A stretch of 64,000 nucleotides of DNA from Mesorhizobium sp. M1D.F.Ca.ET.043.01.1.1. GTDB lineage: Bacteria > Pseudomonadota > Alphaproteobacteria > Rhizobiales > Rhizobiaceae. Below the pieces are notes generated by a model. The model did not search any database. It had not been told where the DNA came from and saw only the letters and a list, made by a program, of their open reading frames with translations. The stretch is taken from assembly GCF_003952385.1 (NCBI RefSeq), contig NZ_CP034444.1:3038001-3102000 (forward strand), given 5' to 3'. A program made the position numbers and the translations under genes. Below are positions 26,180 through 35,157 of the stretch, one piece after another. Each line of letters starts with the position of its first letter. The first letter of the stretch is position 1.

Positions 26180-27025
26180 TTACTCGTCCGCCTTGAACGT
26201 CTGCTTCTGCTGGCCCATGCCTTCGATGCCGAGCTCGACGACGTCGCCGGGCTTCAGGAACACCGGCGGCTTCATGCCGAGGCCCACGCCAGGCGGCGTG
26301 CCGGTGGAGATGATGTCGCCGGGATGCAGCGACATGAACTGGCTGAGGTAGGAGACCAGATATTTGACCCCGTAGACCATGGTCCTGGTCGAGCCGTTCT
26401 GCATGGTCTTGCCGTTGACGGTCAGCCACATCTTGAGGTTTTGCGGGTCGGCGATCTCGTCCTTGGTGACCAGCCAGGGGCCGATCGGGCCGAAGGTGTC
26501 GCAGGACTTGCCCTTGGTCCACTGGCCCTGGCGCTCGGCCTGGAAGGCGCGCTCGGACACGTCGTGCGCGACGCAATAGCCGGCAACATAATCCAGCGCG
26601 TCGGCCTCGCTGACATATTTCGCCGTCTTGCCGATGACGACGCCGAGCTCGACTTCCCAGTCGGTCTTGACCGAGCCGCGCGGGATCAGCACGTCGTCGT
26701 CCGGCCCGACGATGGCCGAGCTCGCCTTCATGAAGATGATCGGCTCCGGCGGCACGGTGGCGCCGGTCTCCGCCGCGTGGTCGGAATAGTTGAGGCCGAT
26801 GCAGATGAATTTGCCGGTGCCGGCGACGCAGGCGCCCAGGCGCGGGCTACCGGCGACCGCCGGCAGCGAGTTCGGATCGAGCTTCGACAGCATCTCCAGC
26901 GAAGCCGGATGGAGCGCGGTGCCGCCGATGTCGGCGACATGGGCCGAAAGGTCGCGGATCGTGCCATCCTGATCGAGCAGGCCGGGACGCTCGCTCCCCA
27001 CCTCGCCATAGCGCAGCAACTTCAT
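26180..27025 (-). CDS. fumarylacetoacetate hydrolase-family protein (possibly 2,4-diketo-3-deoxy-L-fuconate hydrolase)
   Basis: This 281-residue protein has the FAH fold with metal-site motifs: IGLNYSDHAAE near 80, IFMKASSAIVGP near 100, DWEVELGVVIGK near 125, and FMSLHPGDIISTGTPPGVGLG near 235. The start has GGTGGAG upstream; 13 extra in-frame residues further 5' are rejected. In L-fucose and L-rhamnose non-phosphorylative pathways an FAH hydrolase works with an SDR like the one just upstream. That is the basis for the suggested substrate; ureidoglycolate lyase-type activity is an alternative. Confidence 0.78.
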   Translation of the reverse strand: MKLLRYGEVGSERPGLLDQDGTIRDLSAHVADIGGTALHPASLEMLSKLDPNSLPAVAGSPRLGACVAGTGKFICIGLNYSDHAAETGATVPPEPIIFMKASSAIVGPDDDVLIPRGSVKTDWEVELGVVIGKTAKYVSEADALDYVAGYCVAHDVSERAFQAERQGQWTKGKSCDTFGPIGPWLVTKDEIADPQNLKMWLTVNGKTMQNGSTRTMVYGVKYLVSYLSQFMSLHPGDIISTGTPPGVGLGMKPPVFLKPGDVVELGIEGMGQQKQTFKADE

Positions 27026-27237
27026 CTTTGTTCTCCACCTTGCGGCCAAGGGCCGTTTTCTCAAACTCTATCCGCGAAACCGGGCGGACCGTAGTCGCCG
27101 TCCCGGTCGCCAGCAAGCGCGCGTCACACTCAAGTTGCGCCCGGAAGCAGGATTTTCAGACCCTGCGATCCCTCCGCCGACAAATGTCGGATGAGGCCGC
27201 TATCTTTCCCTGTCCGTCCTTTTCCTAAGGCAACAGG

Positions 27238-27969
27238 TCAGATCGACCAGCCGCCATCGATATTGTAGGCCTGCCCCGAGGTGTAGGTCGCGCCTGCCAG
27301 ATAGACGGCGAGGTCGGCAATCTCCTCAGGCGTGCCAAGCCGCCCCATGGGCTGGCGGGCGATGAAGGCCGCGCGGGCCGCTTCGTAATCCCCCTGCGCA
27401 TGCATGCGGTCCTGCAGCGACGGGCTCTCGACCGTGCCCGGGCAGATGGCATTGCAGCGTATGCCCTTGGCGACATAGTCGGCGGCGATCGCCTTGGTCA
27501 GGCCGATGACGGCGGCCTTGGTGACACCATAGGCGAAGCGGTTCGGCACGCCCTTCTGCGAGCTCGCCAGCGACGCCATGTTGATGATCGAGCCGTCGCC
27601 GCGCTCCAGCATGCCGGGCAGCACGGCGCGGATGGTGCGGATCATCGAGCGGACATTGAGGTTGAGCGCGAAATCGAGATCGGCATCGGTCATTTCGAGG
27701 ATCGAGCCGGAATGGACGAAGCCGGCGCAGTTGAACAGCACATCGACCGGTCCGATCTCGGCGAAGGCGGCACTGACAGCCGCATCGTTCAGCACGTCGA
27801 GCTTGCGGGCCCTGATGCCGGCAGTCTTGCCAAACTCGGCCAATAGAGGCTCATTGATGTCGGTGGCGTGAACCGTGGCGCCGGCATTGGCAAAAGCCAG
27901 GGCGCTTGCCCGGCCGATGCCCTGCGCCGCCGCGGTGACGACCACCACCTTGCCTGCCAGATCCGCCAT
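27238..27969 (-). CDS. short-chain dehydrogenase/reductase (2-keto-3-deoxy-L-fuconate dehydrogenase-like)
   Basis: This 243-residue classical SDR has the cofactor motif TAAAQGIGRASALAF near 12, an Asp (ATDIN) near 36 favouring NAD+, NCAGFVHSG near 82, catalytic Ser in NMASLASS, and the YGVTKAA Tyr/Lys pair near 145-149. It ends NIDGGWSI. The sequence style matches the DHRS6/2-keto-3-deoxy-L-fuconate dehydrogenase branch. It probably precedes the FAH gene in one transcript (212 bp apart). The 170-210 bp gaps on each side show no clear structure. Confidence 0.8.
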   Translation of the reverse strand: MADLAGKVVVVTAAAQGIGRASALAFANAGATVHATDINEPLLAEFGKTAGIRARKLDVLNDAAVSAAFAEIGPVDVLFNCAGFVHSGSILEMTDADLDFALNLNVRSMIRTIRAVLPGMLERGDGSIINMASLASSQKGVPNRFAYGVTKAAVIGLTKAIAADYVAKGIRCNAICPGTVESPSLQDRMHAQGDYEAARAAFIARQPMGRLGTPEEIADLAVYLAGATYTSGQAYNIDGGWSI

Positions 27970-28179
27970 GCTTTCCTCCTCGCCTGCCTGGTGCGTCCGA
28001 CTCTATCGATGGCCGGCTGCGACGTCGTCTGCCAGCGGGCCGGCATCGTGCGGCCTATCCGCCGCCCTTCATAGATAAAGATGTTTTTTCTCGTTAAAGA
28101 ACACGCGCGCCAGCGTCAAGCCCGAACGCGATCTCGTCGCGGCGGCGGCCGCAAGCCGGCGCGTTTGCAGCGACGGGCT

Positions 28180-30555
28180 TCAGTCGCCGTAAGGCACCCA
28201 GACGTTCTTGACCTCGACGGCGCGGCGCAGGAAGGCATCGCCTGCGGCTTCGCCCGAGGCCCAGTCGAGGCTGCGGCCGTTGCCGGTCCAGACGCGCTTC
28301 AAGTTGCCGATGGAATCGGCCTCCGCCTTGGCGCAGCTGTCGGCATCGGCAAACACCCAGAGCCCGTCGACGTCGTCATGCTTGGCCAGCACGCCGCAAA
28401 GCTCGGCGCTGCGTCCGGTGACGATGTTGATGGCGCCGGCCGGAATGTCGGAATACTCGATGACCTGGTAGAGATCCGTAGCCAGCAGAGGGTGGCGCTC
28501 GGACGGGACGGCCACCACCGTGTTGCCCATGGCGAGCGCCGGCGCCACCAGCGAGATAAAGCCGAGCAGCGGCTGGTTGTCCGGCGCGACGATGCCGACG
28601 ACGCCCACCGGTTCGTGCAACGCAAGTGTCACGACACGGGCCGGCGGCTGGTGGACACGGCCCTCGAATTTGTCGGTGAGGCCCGCATAGAGGAACAGCC
28701 GCTCGATCGACTGCTCGACCTCTTCCCGCGCGGCTTTGGGAGCGACGCCGGTGAGCTGGACGAGGCGCGCCGCGAACTCGTCGACGCGGCCCGAAAGGTT
28801 TTCCGCGAAATAGTAGAGCACCTGGCTGCGGTTGTAGGCGGTCGCCTCCGGCCAGGCCTTGCACGCGCGGGCAGCAGAAACCGCATCGCGGATGTCCTTG
28901 CGGTTGCCGAGGCCGACTTCGCCGGCAAGCTTGCCCTTGGCGGTGGCGACGGCGAGCGAGTAGTTGCCGTCCGGCCGCACCTGCTTGCCGCCGACGAACA
29001 GCTTTGCCGTGCGGTCGACGGCCATGCCGTCGGCCTGCTCGGCCGGTTGAGCTGAGCCGGCGGCGGCCGGCTTGATGGCGGGGCCGACGGGCAGTTTTGC
29101 CGCCAGATATTCGAACATGCCTTCCCGGCCGCCCTCGCGGCCGAAGCCGCTTTCGCGATAGCCGCCGAAGCCGCAGGCGGCGTCGAACATGTTGGTGCCG
29201 TTGACCCACACCACGCCGGCCTTCAACTGCGGCGCGACATGCAAAGCGAGATTGATATTCTCGCTCCACACCGAAGCGGCAAGGCCGTAGCGCGTGTTGT
29301 TGGCAAGCTCGATCGCTTCCTCGGTGTTGCGGAAGCTCATTGTGGCCAGCACCGGCCCGAACACCTCCTCCTGCGCCAGAATATTAGCCGGCGCAACAGA
29401 TGTCGCGAGCGTCGGCAAATGATAGTAGCCAGTCGTCGGCAAGCCAGCGTCGGGCTGCCAGCACACCGCGCCCTGCCTGGCGCCCTCGGCGATCAGGCCC
29501 TTGACGCGGTCGAGTTGGGTGCGGTCGACCAACGGGCCGATATCGGTGTTCTTGTCGAGCGGGCTGCCAACGCGCAGCCGGCTCATCCTGACTTTGACCT
29601 TGGCGATGAAGGCCTCGGCGACGCCTTCCTGCACCAGCAGCCGCGAGCCGGCGCAGCAGACCTGGCCCTGGTTGAACCAGATGCCGTCGACCAGACCTTC
29701 GACGGCGCTGTCGAGATCGGCATCCTCGAAAACGATGAAGGCCGACTTGCCGCCAAGCTCCAGCGAAAGCTTCTTGCCCGAGCCGGCGGTGGCCTTGCGG
29801 ATGATCTTGCCTACTTCCGAAGAGCCGGTGAAGGCGATCTTCTGGACGTCTGGATGATTGACGATGGCCGCACCCGCCTCCGGTCCGCCCTGGACGATGT
29901 TGACGACGCCTTTCGGCACACCGGCGCGCTCGCAGATCTCGGCGAACAGTATGGCGGTGAGCGGCGTGAACTCGGCCGGCTTCAGTACCACGGTGCAGCC
30001 GGCGGCCAAAGCCGGCGCGATCTTCCAGGCCAGCATCAGCAGCGGGAAATTCCACGGGATGACCTGACCGACGACGCCGACCGGCTTGTGATCGGGAAAA
30101 TCCTTCTCAAGCGTCTGCGCCCAGCCGGCGTGATGGATGAAATGGCGGATCGCCAGCGGCACGTCGATGTCGCGGCTCTCGCGGATCGGCTTGCCGTTGT
30201 CGATCGATTCCAGCACCGCGAACAGCCGCTGATGGCGCTGCATGGCGCGGCCGATGGCGTAGAGCACCTTGGCCCTGGCATAGCCCGAGCTGACGCTCCA
30301 TTTCGGCAGAGCGTTGGCGGCCGCGGCGACCGCGGCGTCGATGTCGGCGGCGCTCGCGTCCGAGACCTTGGCAAGCAGCTTGCCAGAGGACGGCTCGGTT
30401 GTCTCAAAAGTCTTGCCGCCCGCCGCCGCTTTCCAGGCGCCGTCGATGAACAGCGCCTTGGAGAAGTCGCGCGCGGCGAGCCAGGCATCCGCCTCGTTGC
30501 GGGCTTCCGGCGCCGGGCCGTATTCCATGGCATGGTAGCGGTCGAGGATGTTCAT
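28180..30555 (-). CDS. two-domain aldehyde dehydrogenase (ALDH16-like fusion)
   Basis: This 791-residue protein is nearly twice the length of a normal ALDH. The first domain (~35-500) is complete: IPWNFPLLM near 168, GSSEVGK near 245, Glu in LELGGKSA (~266) and catalytic Cys in GQVCCAGSR (~300). A Pro/Ala linker leads to a second ALDH-like domain (~535-791) that keeps the cofactor-domain wording (GVVGIVAPDNQPLL) but has no recognisable catalytic Cys motif. It lies just downstream of deoC, so acetaldehyde or glyceraldehyde from deoxyribose phosphate cleavage is a sensible substrate. The start is chosen at MNILDRY; 26 more in-frame codons lie in a repeat element. Confidence 0.87.
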   Translation of the reverse strand: MNILDRYHAMEYGPAPEARNEADAWLAARDFSKALFIDGAWKAAAGGKTFETTEPSSGKLLAKVSDASAADIDAAVAAAANALPKWSVSSGYARAKVLYAIGRAMQRHQRLFAVLESIDNGKPIRESRDIDVPLAIRHFIHHAGWAQTLEKDFPDHKPVGVVGQVIPWNFPLLMLAWKIAPALAAGCTVVLKPAEFTPLTAILFAEICERAGVPKGVVNIVQGGPEAGAAIVNHPDVQKIAFTGSSEVGKIIRKATAGSGKKLSLELGGKSAFIVFEDADLDSAVEGLVDGIWFNQGQVCCAGSRLLVQEGVAEAFIAKVKVRMSRLRVGSPLDKNTDIGPLVDRTQLDRVKGLIAEGARQGAVCWQPDAGLPTTGYYHLPTLATSVAPANILAQEEVFGPVLATMSFRNTEEAIELANNTRYGLAASVWSENINLALHVAPQLKAGVVWVNGTNMFDAACGFGGYRESGFGREGGREGMFEYLAAKLPVGPAIKPAAAGSAQPAEQADGMAVDRTAKLFVGGKQVRPDGNYSLAVATAKGKLAGEVGLGNRKDIRDAVSAARACKAWPEATAYNRSQVLYYFAENLSGRVDEFAARLVQLTGVAPKAAREEVEQSIERLFLYAGLTDKFEGRVHQPPARVVTLALHEPVGVVGIVAPDNQPLLGFISLVAPALAMGNTVVAVPSERHPLLATDLYQVIEYSDIPAGAINIVTGRSAELCGVLAKHDDVDGLWVFADADSCAKAEADSIGNLKRVWTGNGRSLDWASGEAAGDAFLRRAVEVKNVWVPYGD

Positions 30556-30589
30556 GAGACGGCGCTCCAGATAATTGTCTCGGGAGGCA

Positions 30590-30764
30590 TTCCTTCGCGC
30601 CCCCCTCTGTCCTGCCGGACATCTCCCCCACAAGGGGGGAGATCAGCCTTCGCGCCTGTCGGCTGCCGTCCTACAACGTCGACGATTGGCGAAATCATCG
30701 ATGACAGCCAATCTCCCCACAAGTGGGGGAGATGTCCGGCAGGACAGAGGGGGGCGCGAAGGAA
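30590..30764. repeat. 175-bp element with ~40-bp perfect terminal inverted repeats (type B), copy 1
   Basis: The ends TTCCTTCGCGCCCCCCTCTG and its reverse complement bound a 175-bp stretch between deoC and the ALDH gene. Further in, CTCCCCCACAAGGGGGGAG forms its own hairpin. A related element lies at 53838-54005. No reading frame inside suggests a transposase, so it is MITE-like. Confidence 0.85.
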
Positions 30765-30790
30765 CTCGGCGTTCAAGGGCTTGGCCCGCA

Positions 30791-31846
30791 CTATGCCATC
30801 GCGTGGCGATGGTTGGCCGAATAGTGGCCGGTCAGGTGATGCTCCAACTGGCGTTCGATGTCGGTGAGCAGGCTGGACGCGCCGAAGCGAAACAGCTCCG
30901 GCTCCAGCCAAGGCCGGCCGAGCTCTTCCTTCATCAGCACCAGCCAGTCGAGCGAGACTTTGGCGGTGGAAATGCCGCCCGCCGGCTTGAAGCCGATGAG
31001 ATAGCCGGTTTCCTCGAAATAGGCGCGGATGGCGCGCACCATCGCGAGGCCCACCGCAAGCGTGGCGTTGACGCTTTCCTTGCCGGTCGAGGTTTTTATG
31101 AAATCGGCGCCCGCCATCATCGCCACCATCGAGGCGAGCATCACATTGCGCAGCGTGGCGAGGTCGCCGGTGCCGAGAATGACTTTCAGATGCGCATCGC
31201 CGCAGGCGGCGCGCATGGCGACGATCTCGTTGAACAGCTCGCGCCACTTGGCGCCGTAGACCAGGCCGCGCTGGATGACGACGTCGATCTCGTCGGCGCC
31301 GTCGCGCACCGAAGCCTCGATCTCCTGCAGGCGGGTCGAGAGCGGCGCCAGCCCGTGCGGGAAGGCGGTGGAGACGGCTGCGACATGGATGCCGGTGCCG
31401 CGCAGCGCGTCGACCGCGGTGGCGACGAAGGGATGGTAGACGCAGACCGCCGCCGGACGGATGGTTTCGCCTGATATGCCGAGCCCCTCGACGATATCCC
31501 GACGCAGTGGATTGATCGCCTTGGCGCAGAGCCGGCGCACGCGCTCGTCGGTGTCGTTGGAATTGAGCGTGGTGAGGTCCATGCAGGCAATGGCGCGCAG
31601 CAGCCAGGCGGCCTGATTGTCGGCCTTGATCGAGCGCCGCTTGGTGAGCGTGGCGACCCGGCGCTCCAGCGCCGATCGGTTGACGCTGCGCACCGATTCC
31701 AGGAAGCCTAGATCGAGCTTCATGCCGGGGTTGCGGGCGATGCCATGCTCCAGCGGCATCGGCGTGTTGGCAGCGGCGCGCGCCGGCAGCGGCATAACCT
31801 TGGACGCGCCGGCGCCTGCGCCGGCCTCGCGGATGGTGCTGCTCAT
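30791..31846 (-). CDS. deoC: deoxyribose-phosphate aldolase
   Basis: This 351-residue class I aldolase cleaves 2-deoxyribose 5-phosphate into glyceraldehyde 3-phosphate and acetaldehyde. The Schiff-base Lys lies in DFIKTSTGKESVNATL near 245. Other motifs are CMDLTTLNSNDT near 90, VCVYHPFV near 130, EIDVVIQRGLVYG near 180 and GFKPAGGIST near 280. It is longer than bacterial DeoC (~250) and resembles the larger DERA form. The start is uncertain: AGGAG directly abuts the ATG at 31846 with no spacer, and ATGs at 31861 and 31795 are alternatives. The gene lies upstream of the double ALDH and is likely cotranscribed. Confidence 0.88.
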   Translation of the reverse strand: MSSTIREAGAGAGASKVMPLPARAAANTPMPLEHGIARNPGMKLDLGFLESVRSVNRSALERRVATLTKRRSIKADNQAAWLLRAIACMDLTTLNSNDTDERVRRLCAKAINPLRRDIVEGLGISGETIRPAAVCVYHPFVATAVDALRGTGIHVAAVSTAFPHGLAPLSTRLQEIEASVRDGADEIDVVIQRGLVYGAKWRELFNEIVAMRAACGDAHLKVILGTGDLATLRNVMLASMVAMMAGADFIKTSTGKESVNATLAVGLAMVRAIRAYFEETGYLIGFKPAGGISTAKVSLDWLVLMKEELGRPWLEPELFRFGASSLLTDIERQLEHHLTGHYSANHRHAMA

Positions 31847-32037
31847 CTCCTGCCCTTTCATTTCAGCGCGCTTGCGCTTTATGCCTTCGTGCGTGTCGCT
31901 GGGTGACCCGCACGAAGATAGCCCGTGAAGCGACGCTTCACGAGTCTTTCAAAGGGTCATAGCGGAAAAAGGCCGCCGAAGCAGCAGATTTTTGACCGTA
32001 TGGTCAAAACAACATGTTGGGCGGTGGGCGACGCGCC

Positions 32038-32865
32038 TCAGCCGACGAAGGCGCGCTCGACGACGAAGCTGGCGGGATGGCTGAGCGAGCCCTCCTGGAA
32101 GCCGAGGCTCTCGGCGAGTTCCTTGACATCCTTCAGCATGTGCATCGAGCCGCAGATCATGATGCGGTCGGTCTTGGGATTGAGCTTGTCGATCCCGAGG
32201 TCGGAATAGAACTTGCCCGAGCCGATCAGCGCGGTGATGCGGCCCATGCGCGCCGATTGCTCGCGGGTCGTCGAATTGTAGAGCGTGACGCGGCCGCCGG
32301 TCAGCTCGCCGATCAGCGGATCGCTCTCGAGCGCCGCCACCAGTTCCTGGCCGTAGGTAAGCTCGGCATTGTCGCGGCAGGTGTGGGTGAGGATGACCTG
32401 GTCGAACTTCTCATAGGTGTCGGGATCGCGCAGCAGGCTGGCGAAGGGCGCAATGCCGGTGCCGGTCGAGATCATGAACACGCGCTTGGCGGGCGTCAGC
32501 GCATCGAGCACCAGCGTGCCGGTCGACTTCTGGCGCATGATGACGGTGTCGCCGACCTCGATCTTCTGCAGCTCGGAGGTCAGCGGACCGTCCGGAACCT
32601 TGATCGAGAAGAATTCCAGCTCGTCGTCCCAAGCGGGACTGGCGACGGAGTAGGCGCGGAAGATCGGCTTCTCGGCATTGGGCAGGCCGATCATGACGAA
32701 CTCGCCGGAGCGGAAGCGCAGCGACTGCGGGCGGGTGATGCGGAACGAGAACAGCCGGTCGGTGTAGTGCTTCACCGAGACCACGGTCTCGGCATAGACA
32801 TTGGCCGGGATCGGGAACTGCAGCGGCTTGGCGCCGGCAACGTTCAACGCGGATGACGTGTTCAT
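32038..32865 (-). CDS. fpr: ferredoxin--NADP+ reductase
   Basis: This 275-residue flavoprotein has the FAD motif FRAYSVASP near 75 (RxYS), an NADP-binding STGTGIAPFASLLRD near 140 and MICGSMHMLKD near 240. It ends AFVG, as in short bacterial Fpr. The ATG at 32865 has GGAAGG upstream; 45 extra in-frame residues 5' lack homology and overlap the divergent promoter region. It can pass electrons between NADPH and ferredoxin. It shares a 218-bp divergent region with hyuA, and the 6-hydroxynicotinate reductase known from clostridia uses ferredoxin, so a link to the cluster is possible though Fpr is often housekeeping. Confidence 0.92.
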   Translation of the reverse strand: MNTSSALNVAGAKPLQFPIPANVYAETVVSVKHYTDRLFSFRITRPQSLRFRSGEFVMIGLPNAEKPIFRAYSVASPAWDDELEFFSIKVPDGPLTSELQKIEVGDTVIMRQKSTGTLVLDALTPAKRVFMISTGTGIAPFASLLRDPDTYEKFDQVILTHTCRDNAELTYGQELVAALESDPLIGELTGGRVTLYNSTTREQSARMGRITALIGSGKFYSDLGIDKLNPKTDRIMICGSMHMLKDVKELAESLGFQEGSLSHPASFVVERAFVG

Positions 32866-32988
32866 CAAACCCAACCTTCCGGCGCGGACGCGAGGCGCGA
32901 GCGCCAAACCTTCTCCTGCGCGCCCGAACTCAGGTTCCGACGCGCTCTCCACACACTGCCAAGCGGTAAGCTCTTGTGTGCCGAATTT

Positions 32989-33002
32989 ATTAGTATACAA
33001 AT
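32989..33002. promoter_or_regulatory. candidate regulon operator 1 (ATTAGTATACAAAT), upstream of hyuA
   Basis: This near-perfect 14-bp palindrome with core GTATAC lies 82 bp before hyuA. It matches 12 of 14 bases with the site at 44021-44034. A weak promoter (TTGTGT at 32974) could overlap it. Confidence 0.55.
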
Positions 33003-33083
33003 GATCTTCAGGTCAAGATGGCAGCGTAAAACGCCTTTCCAAACCAAGGCATATCCGTAGTCCTGGCATTTCGGGTTTCGGCA

Positions 33084-35156
33084 ATGAATGAGAAATTTTC
33101 GGCGTCGGCGGGAAGCGTCGTTGCCGGCATCGATGTCGGGGGAACCTTCACCGATCTGCTCCTGATCGATGGCAAGGCAGGCGGCAAGGTGCATATCGCC
33201 AAGACGCCGACCACGGTGGAAAATCAGGCCTTTGGCGTGGTTTCGGCGCTCGGTGCGACCGGCTTTCCGGTCGACGGCATCGACCTCATCGTGCACGGCA
33301 CGACCACCACCACCAACGCCGTGCTGGAGCGCCGGCTGGCGCGAACCGGCATGATCACCACGCGCGGCTTTCGCGACGTGATCGAGCTCGGACGGCGCAC
33401 AAGGCCGCAAGCCTATGGCATGACGGGCACTTTCGTACCAGTCATTCCGCGAGACCTCCGCCTTGAGGTCTCCGAGCGCGTGGAGGCCTCCGGCGCCGTT
33501 CGCGTGCCGCTCGACGAGACCGAGATGCGCGATGCGCTGAAGCGGCTGCTCGCCGCCGGCTGCGAGTCGCTCGTCATCCATTTCCTGCATTCCTACGCCA
33601 ACCCGGCGCATGAACGCCGCGCCGCCGAGATCGCGGCGGAGTTCTGGCCGAACGGCCACATCACCACCGGCCATGCGCTGCTTTCGGAGGCGCGCGAGTT
33701 CGAGCGCGGCGTGACGGCCGCGGTCAACGCCTCGGTGCAGCCGATCCTGGAGCGCTATGTCGAACGGCTGCGCAAGGAGCTCGCCGCGAAGGGCTATGCC
33801 CGCGACTTCCTGATCATGAACGGCAACGGCGGCATGATCTCGGCCCGCTTCGTCACGCTGGAATCGGCCAAGACCGTGATGTCGGGCCCGGCGTCGGGCG
33901 TGATCGCCGCCGCCTATACCGGAAAACGCGCCGGCTTCGGCAACCTCGTCACCTATGACATGGGCGGCACCTCGACCGACGTGGCGCTGATCCGCAACGC
34001 CGAGCCCGCCGTCTCGAACGAGATCGAGATCGAATATGCGATGCCGATCCATGTGCCGATGGTGGCGGTGCATACGGTCGGCGCCGGCGGCGGCTCGATC
34101 GCGCGCGTCGACGCGGCCGGGCTGATCCAGATCGGCCCGGAAAGCGCCGGCGCCAATCCCGGTCCGATCTGCTACGGGCGCGGCGGCACGGAGCCGACCA
34201 TCACCGATGCCAATCTGGTGCTCGGCCGGCTGGCGCCGAAGAAGCTGCTCGCGGTCGACAATCCGGTCACCGTCGAAAGCGTCACCTCGATCTTCGAGGA
34301 CAGGATCGGTAAGAGGACCGGCCTGTCCGGCGTCGAGGCGGCGGGCGCGATCTTGAGGCTCGGCAACATGAAGATGGCGGGCGCCATCCGCATGGTCTCG
34401 GTATCGCGCGGCCACGATCCGCGCGATTTCGCGCTGTTCGCCTTCGGCGGCGCCGGACCGCTGCATGCGACGGCGCTCGCCCGCGAGCTCGGCCTGCCGA
34501 AAGTGCTGGTGCCGGCGCGCCCCGGCATCACGAACGCGCTCGGCTGCGTCGTCGCGGATATGCGGCATGACTTTGTCAACACAATCAACATGCCGGTCGG
34601 TGGGCTCGACGAAGCTGCGCTTCGCGAGGTGTTGGAACGGCACCGTAACGAAGGCGAGGCGCTAATCGCCAAGGAAGCGGTGAAGCCGGACGCGATCCGC
34701 GTGACGCACTCCGCCGACATGCAGTTCGTCGGCCAGACGCATATCATCAACGTGCCGTTGCCTTCGTCGTCGGTTTCACGAGAAACGCTGCAGCAACTGT
34801 TCGAAAAGGCCTATTTCGCGCGCTTCAAGGTCGAGCTGCCGGAGATCCGCGCCAACCTCGTCAACCTCAACACATCGGTGACCGGCGTGCGGCCGCAGAT
34901 CGACCTGTCGAAGCTGATCGACCCAGCGGGGCGCGCGGCGACGCTCGAGGAGGCGCGGCGCGAGATCCGGCCGGTCTGGTATCACGGCGCCTGGCGCGAC
35001 ACGCCGGTCTACGCCCGCGAAAAGCTGCCGCTTGACGCTATCATCAAGGGGCCGGCGATCCTGGAACAGATGGACGCCACCACCGTGCTCGAGCCAGGCG
35101 ACCGCGCCCGCTCGGACGCCGACGGCAACATCATCATCGATATCGGCGAGGCCTAA
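33084..35156 (+). CDS. hyuA: hydantoinase/oxoprolinase-family protein, subunit A (HyuA type)
   Basis: This 690-residue protein carries the actin-like ATPase half of ATP-dependent cyclic amide hydrolases. Motifs are VAGIDVGGTFTDLLLID near 12, HGTTTTTNAVLERR near 72, NGNGGMIS near 250, YDMGGTSTDVALI near 290 and GAGGGSIARVD near 335. With HyuB it opens lactam or hydantoin rings at the cost of ATP. It is one base from hyuB and convergent with an operon for 6-hydroxynicotinate reduction, making a nicotinate-derived lactam a plausible substrate. N-methylhydantoin, oxoproline or caprolactam are the general family alternatives. Confidence 0.85.
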   Translation: MNEKFSASAGSVVAGIDVGGTFTDLLLIDGKAGGKVHIAKTPTTVENQAFGVVSALGATGFPVDGIDLIVHGTTTTTNAVLERRLARTGMITTRGFRDVIELGRRTRPQAYGMTGTFVPVIPRDLRLEVSERVEASGAVRVPLDETEMRDALKRLLAAGCESLVIHFLHSYANPAHERRAAEIAAEFWPNGHITTGHALLSEAREFERGVTAAVNASVQPILERYVERLRKELAAKGYARDFLIMNGNGGMISARFVTLESAKTVMSGPASGVIAAAYTGKRAGFGNLVTYDMGGTSTDVALIRNAEPAVSNEIEIEYAMPIHVPMVAVHTVGAGGGSIARVDAAGLIQIGPESAGANPGPICYGRGGTEPTITDANLVLGRLAPKKLLAVDNPVTVESVTSIFEDRIGKRTGLSGVEAAGAILRLGNMKMAGAIRMVSVSRGHDPRDFALFAFGGAGPLHATALARELGLPKVLVPARPGITNALGCVVADMRHDFVNTINMPVGGLDEAALREVLERHRNEGEALIAKEAVKPDAIRVTHSADMQFVGQTHIINVPLPSSSVSRETLQQLFEKAYFARFKVELPEIRANLVNLNTSVTGVRPQIDLSKLIDPAGRAATLEEARREIRPVWYHGAWRDTPVYAREKLPLDAIIKGPAILEQMDATTVLEPGDRARSDADGNIIIDIGEA

Positions 35157-35157
35157 G

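Noticed and set aside
31925-31941. Perfect palindrome GTGAAGCGACGCTTCAC between fpr and deoC as a terminator
   Set aside because: No T-run follows in the fpr direction; it could as well be an operator, and there is no second copy to support one.
32865-34643. 592-codon minus-strand ORF opposite hyuA
   Set aside because: Antisense shadow; the HyuA motifs on the plus strand are decisive.
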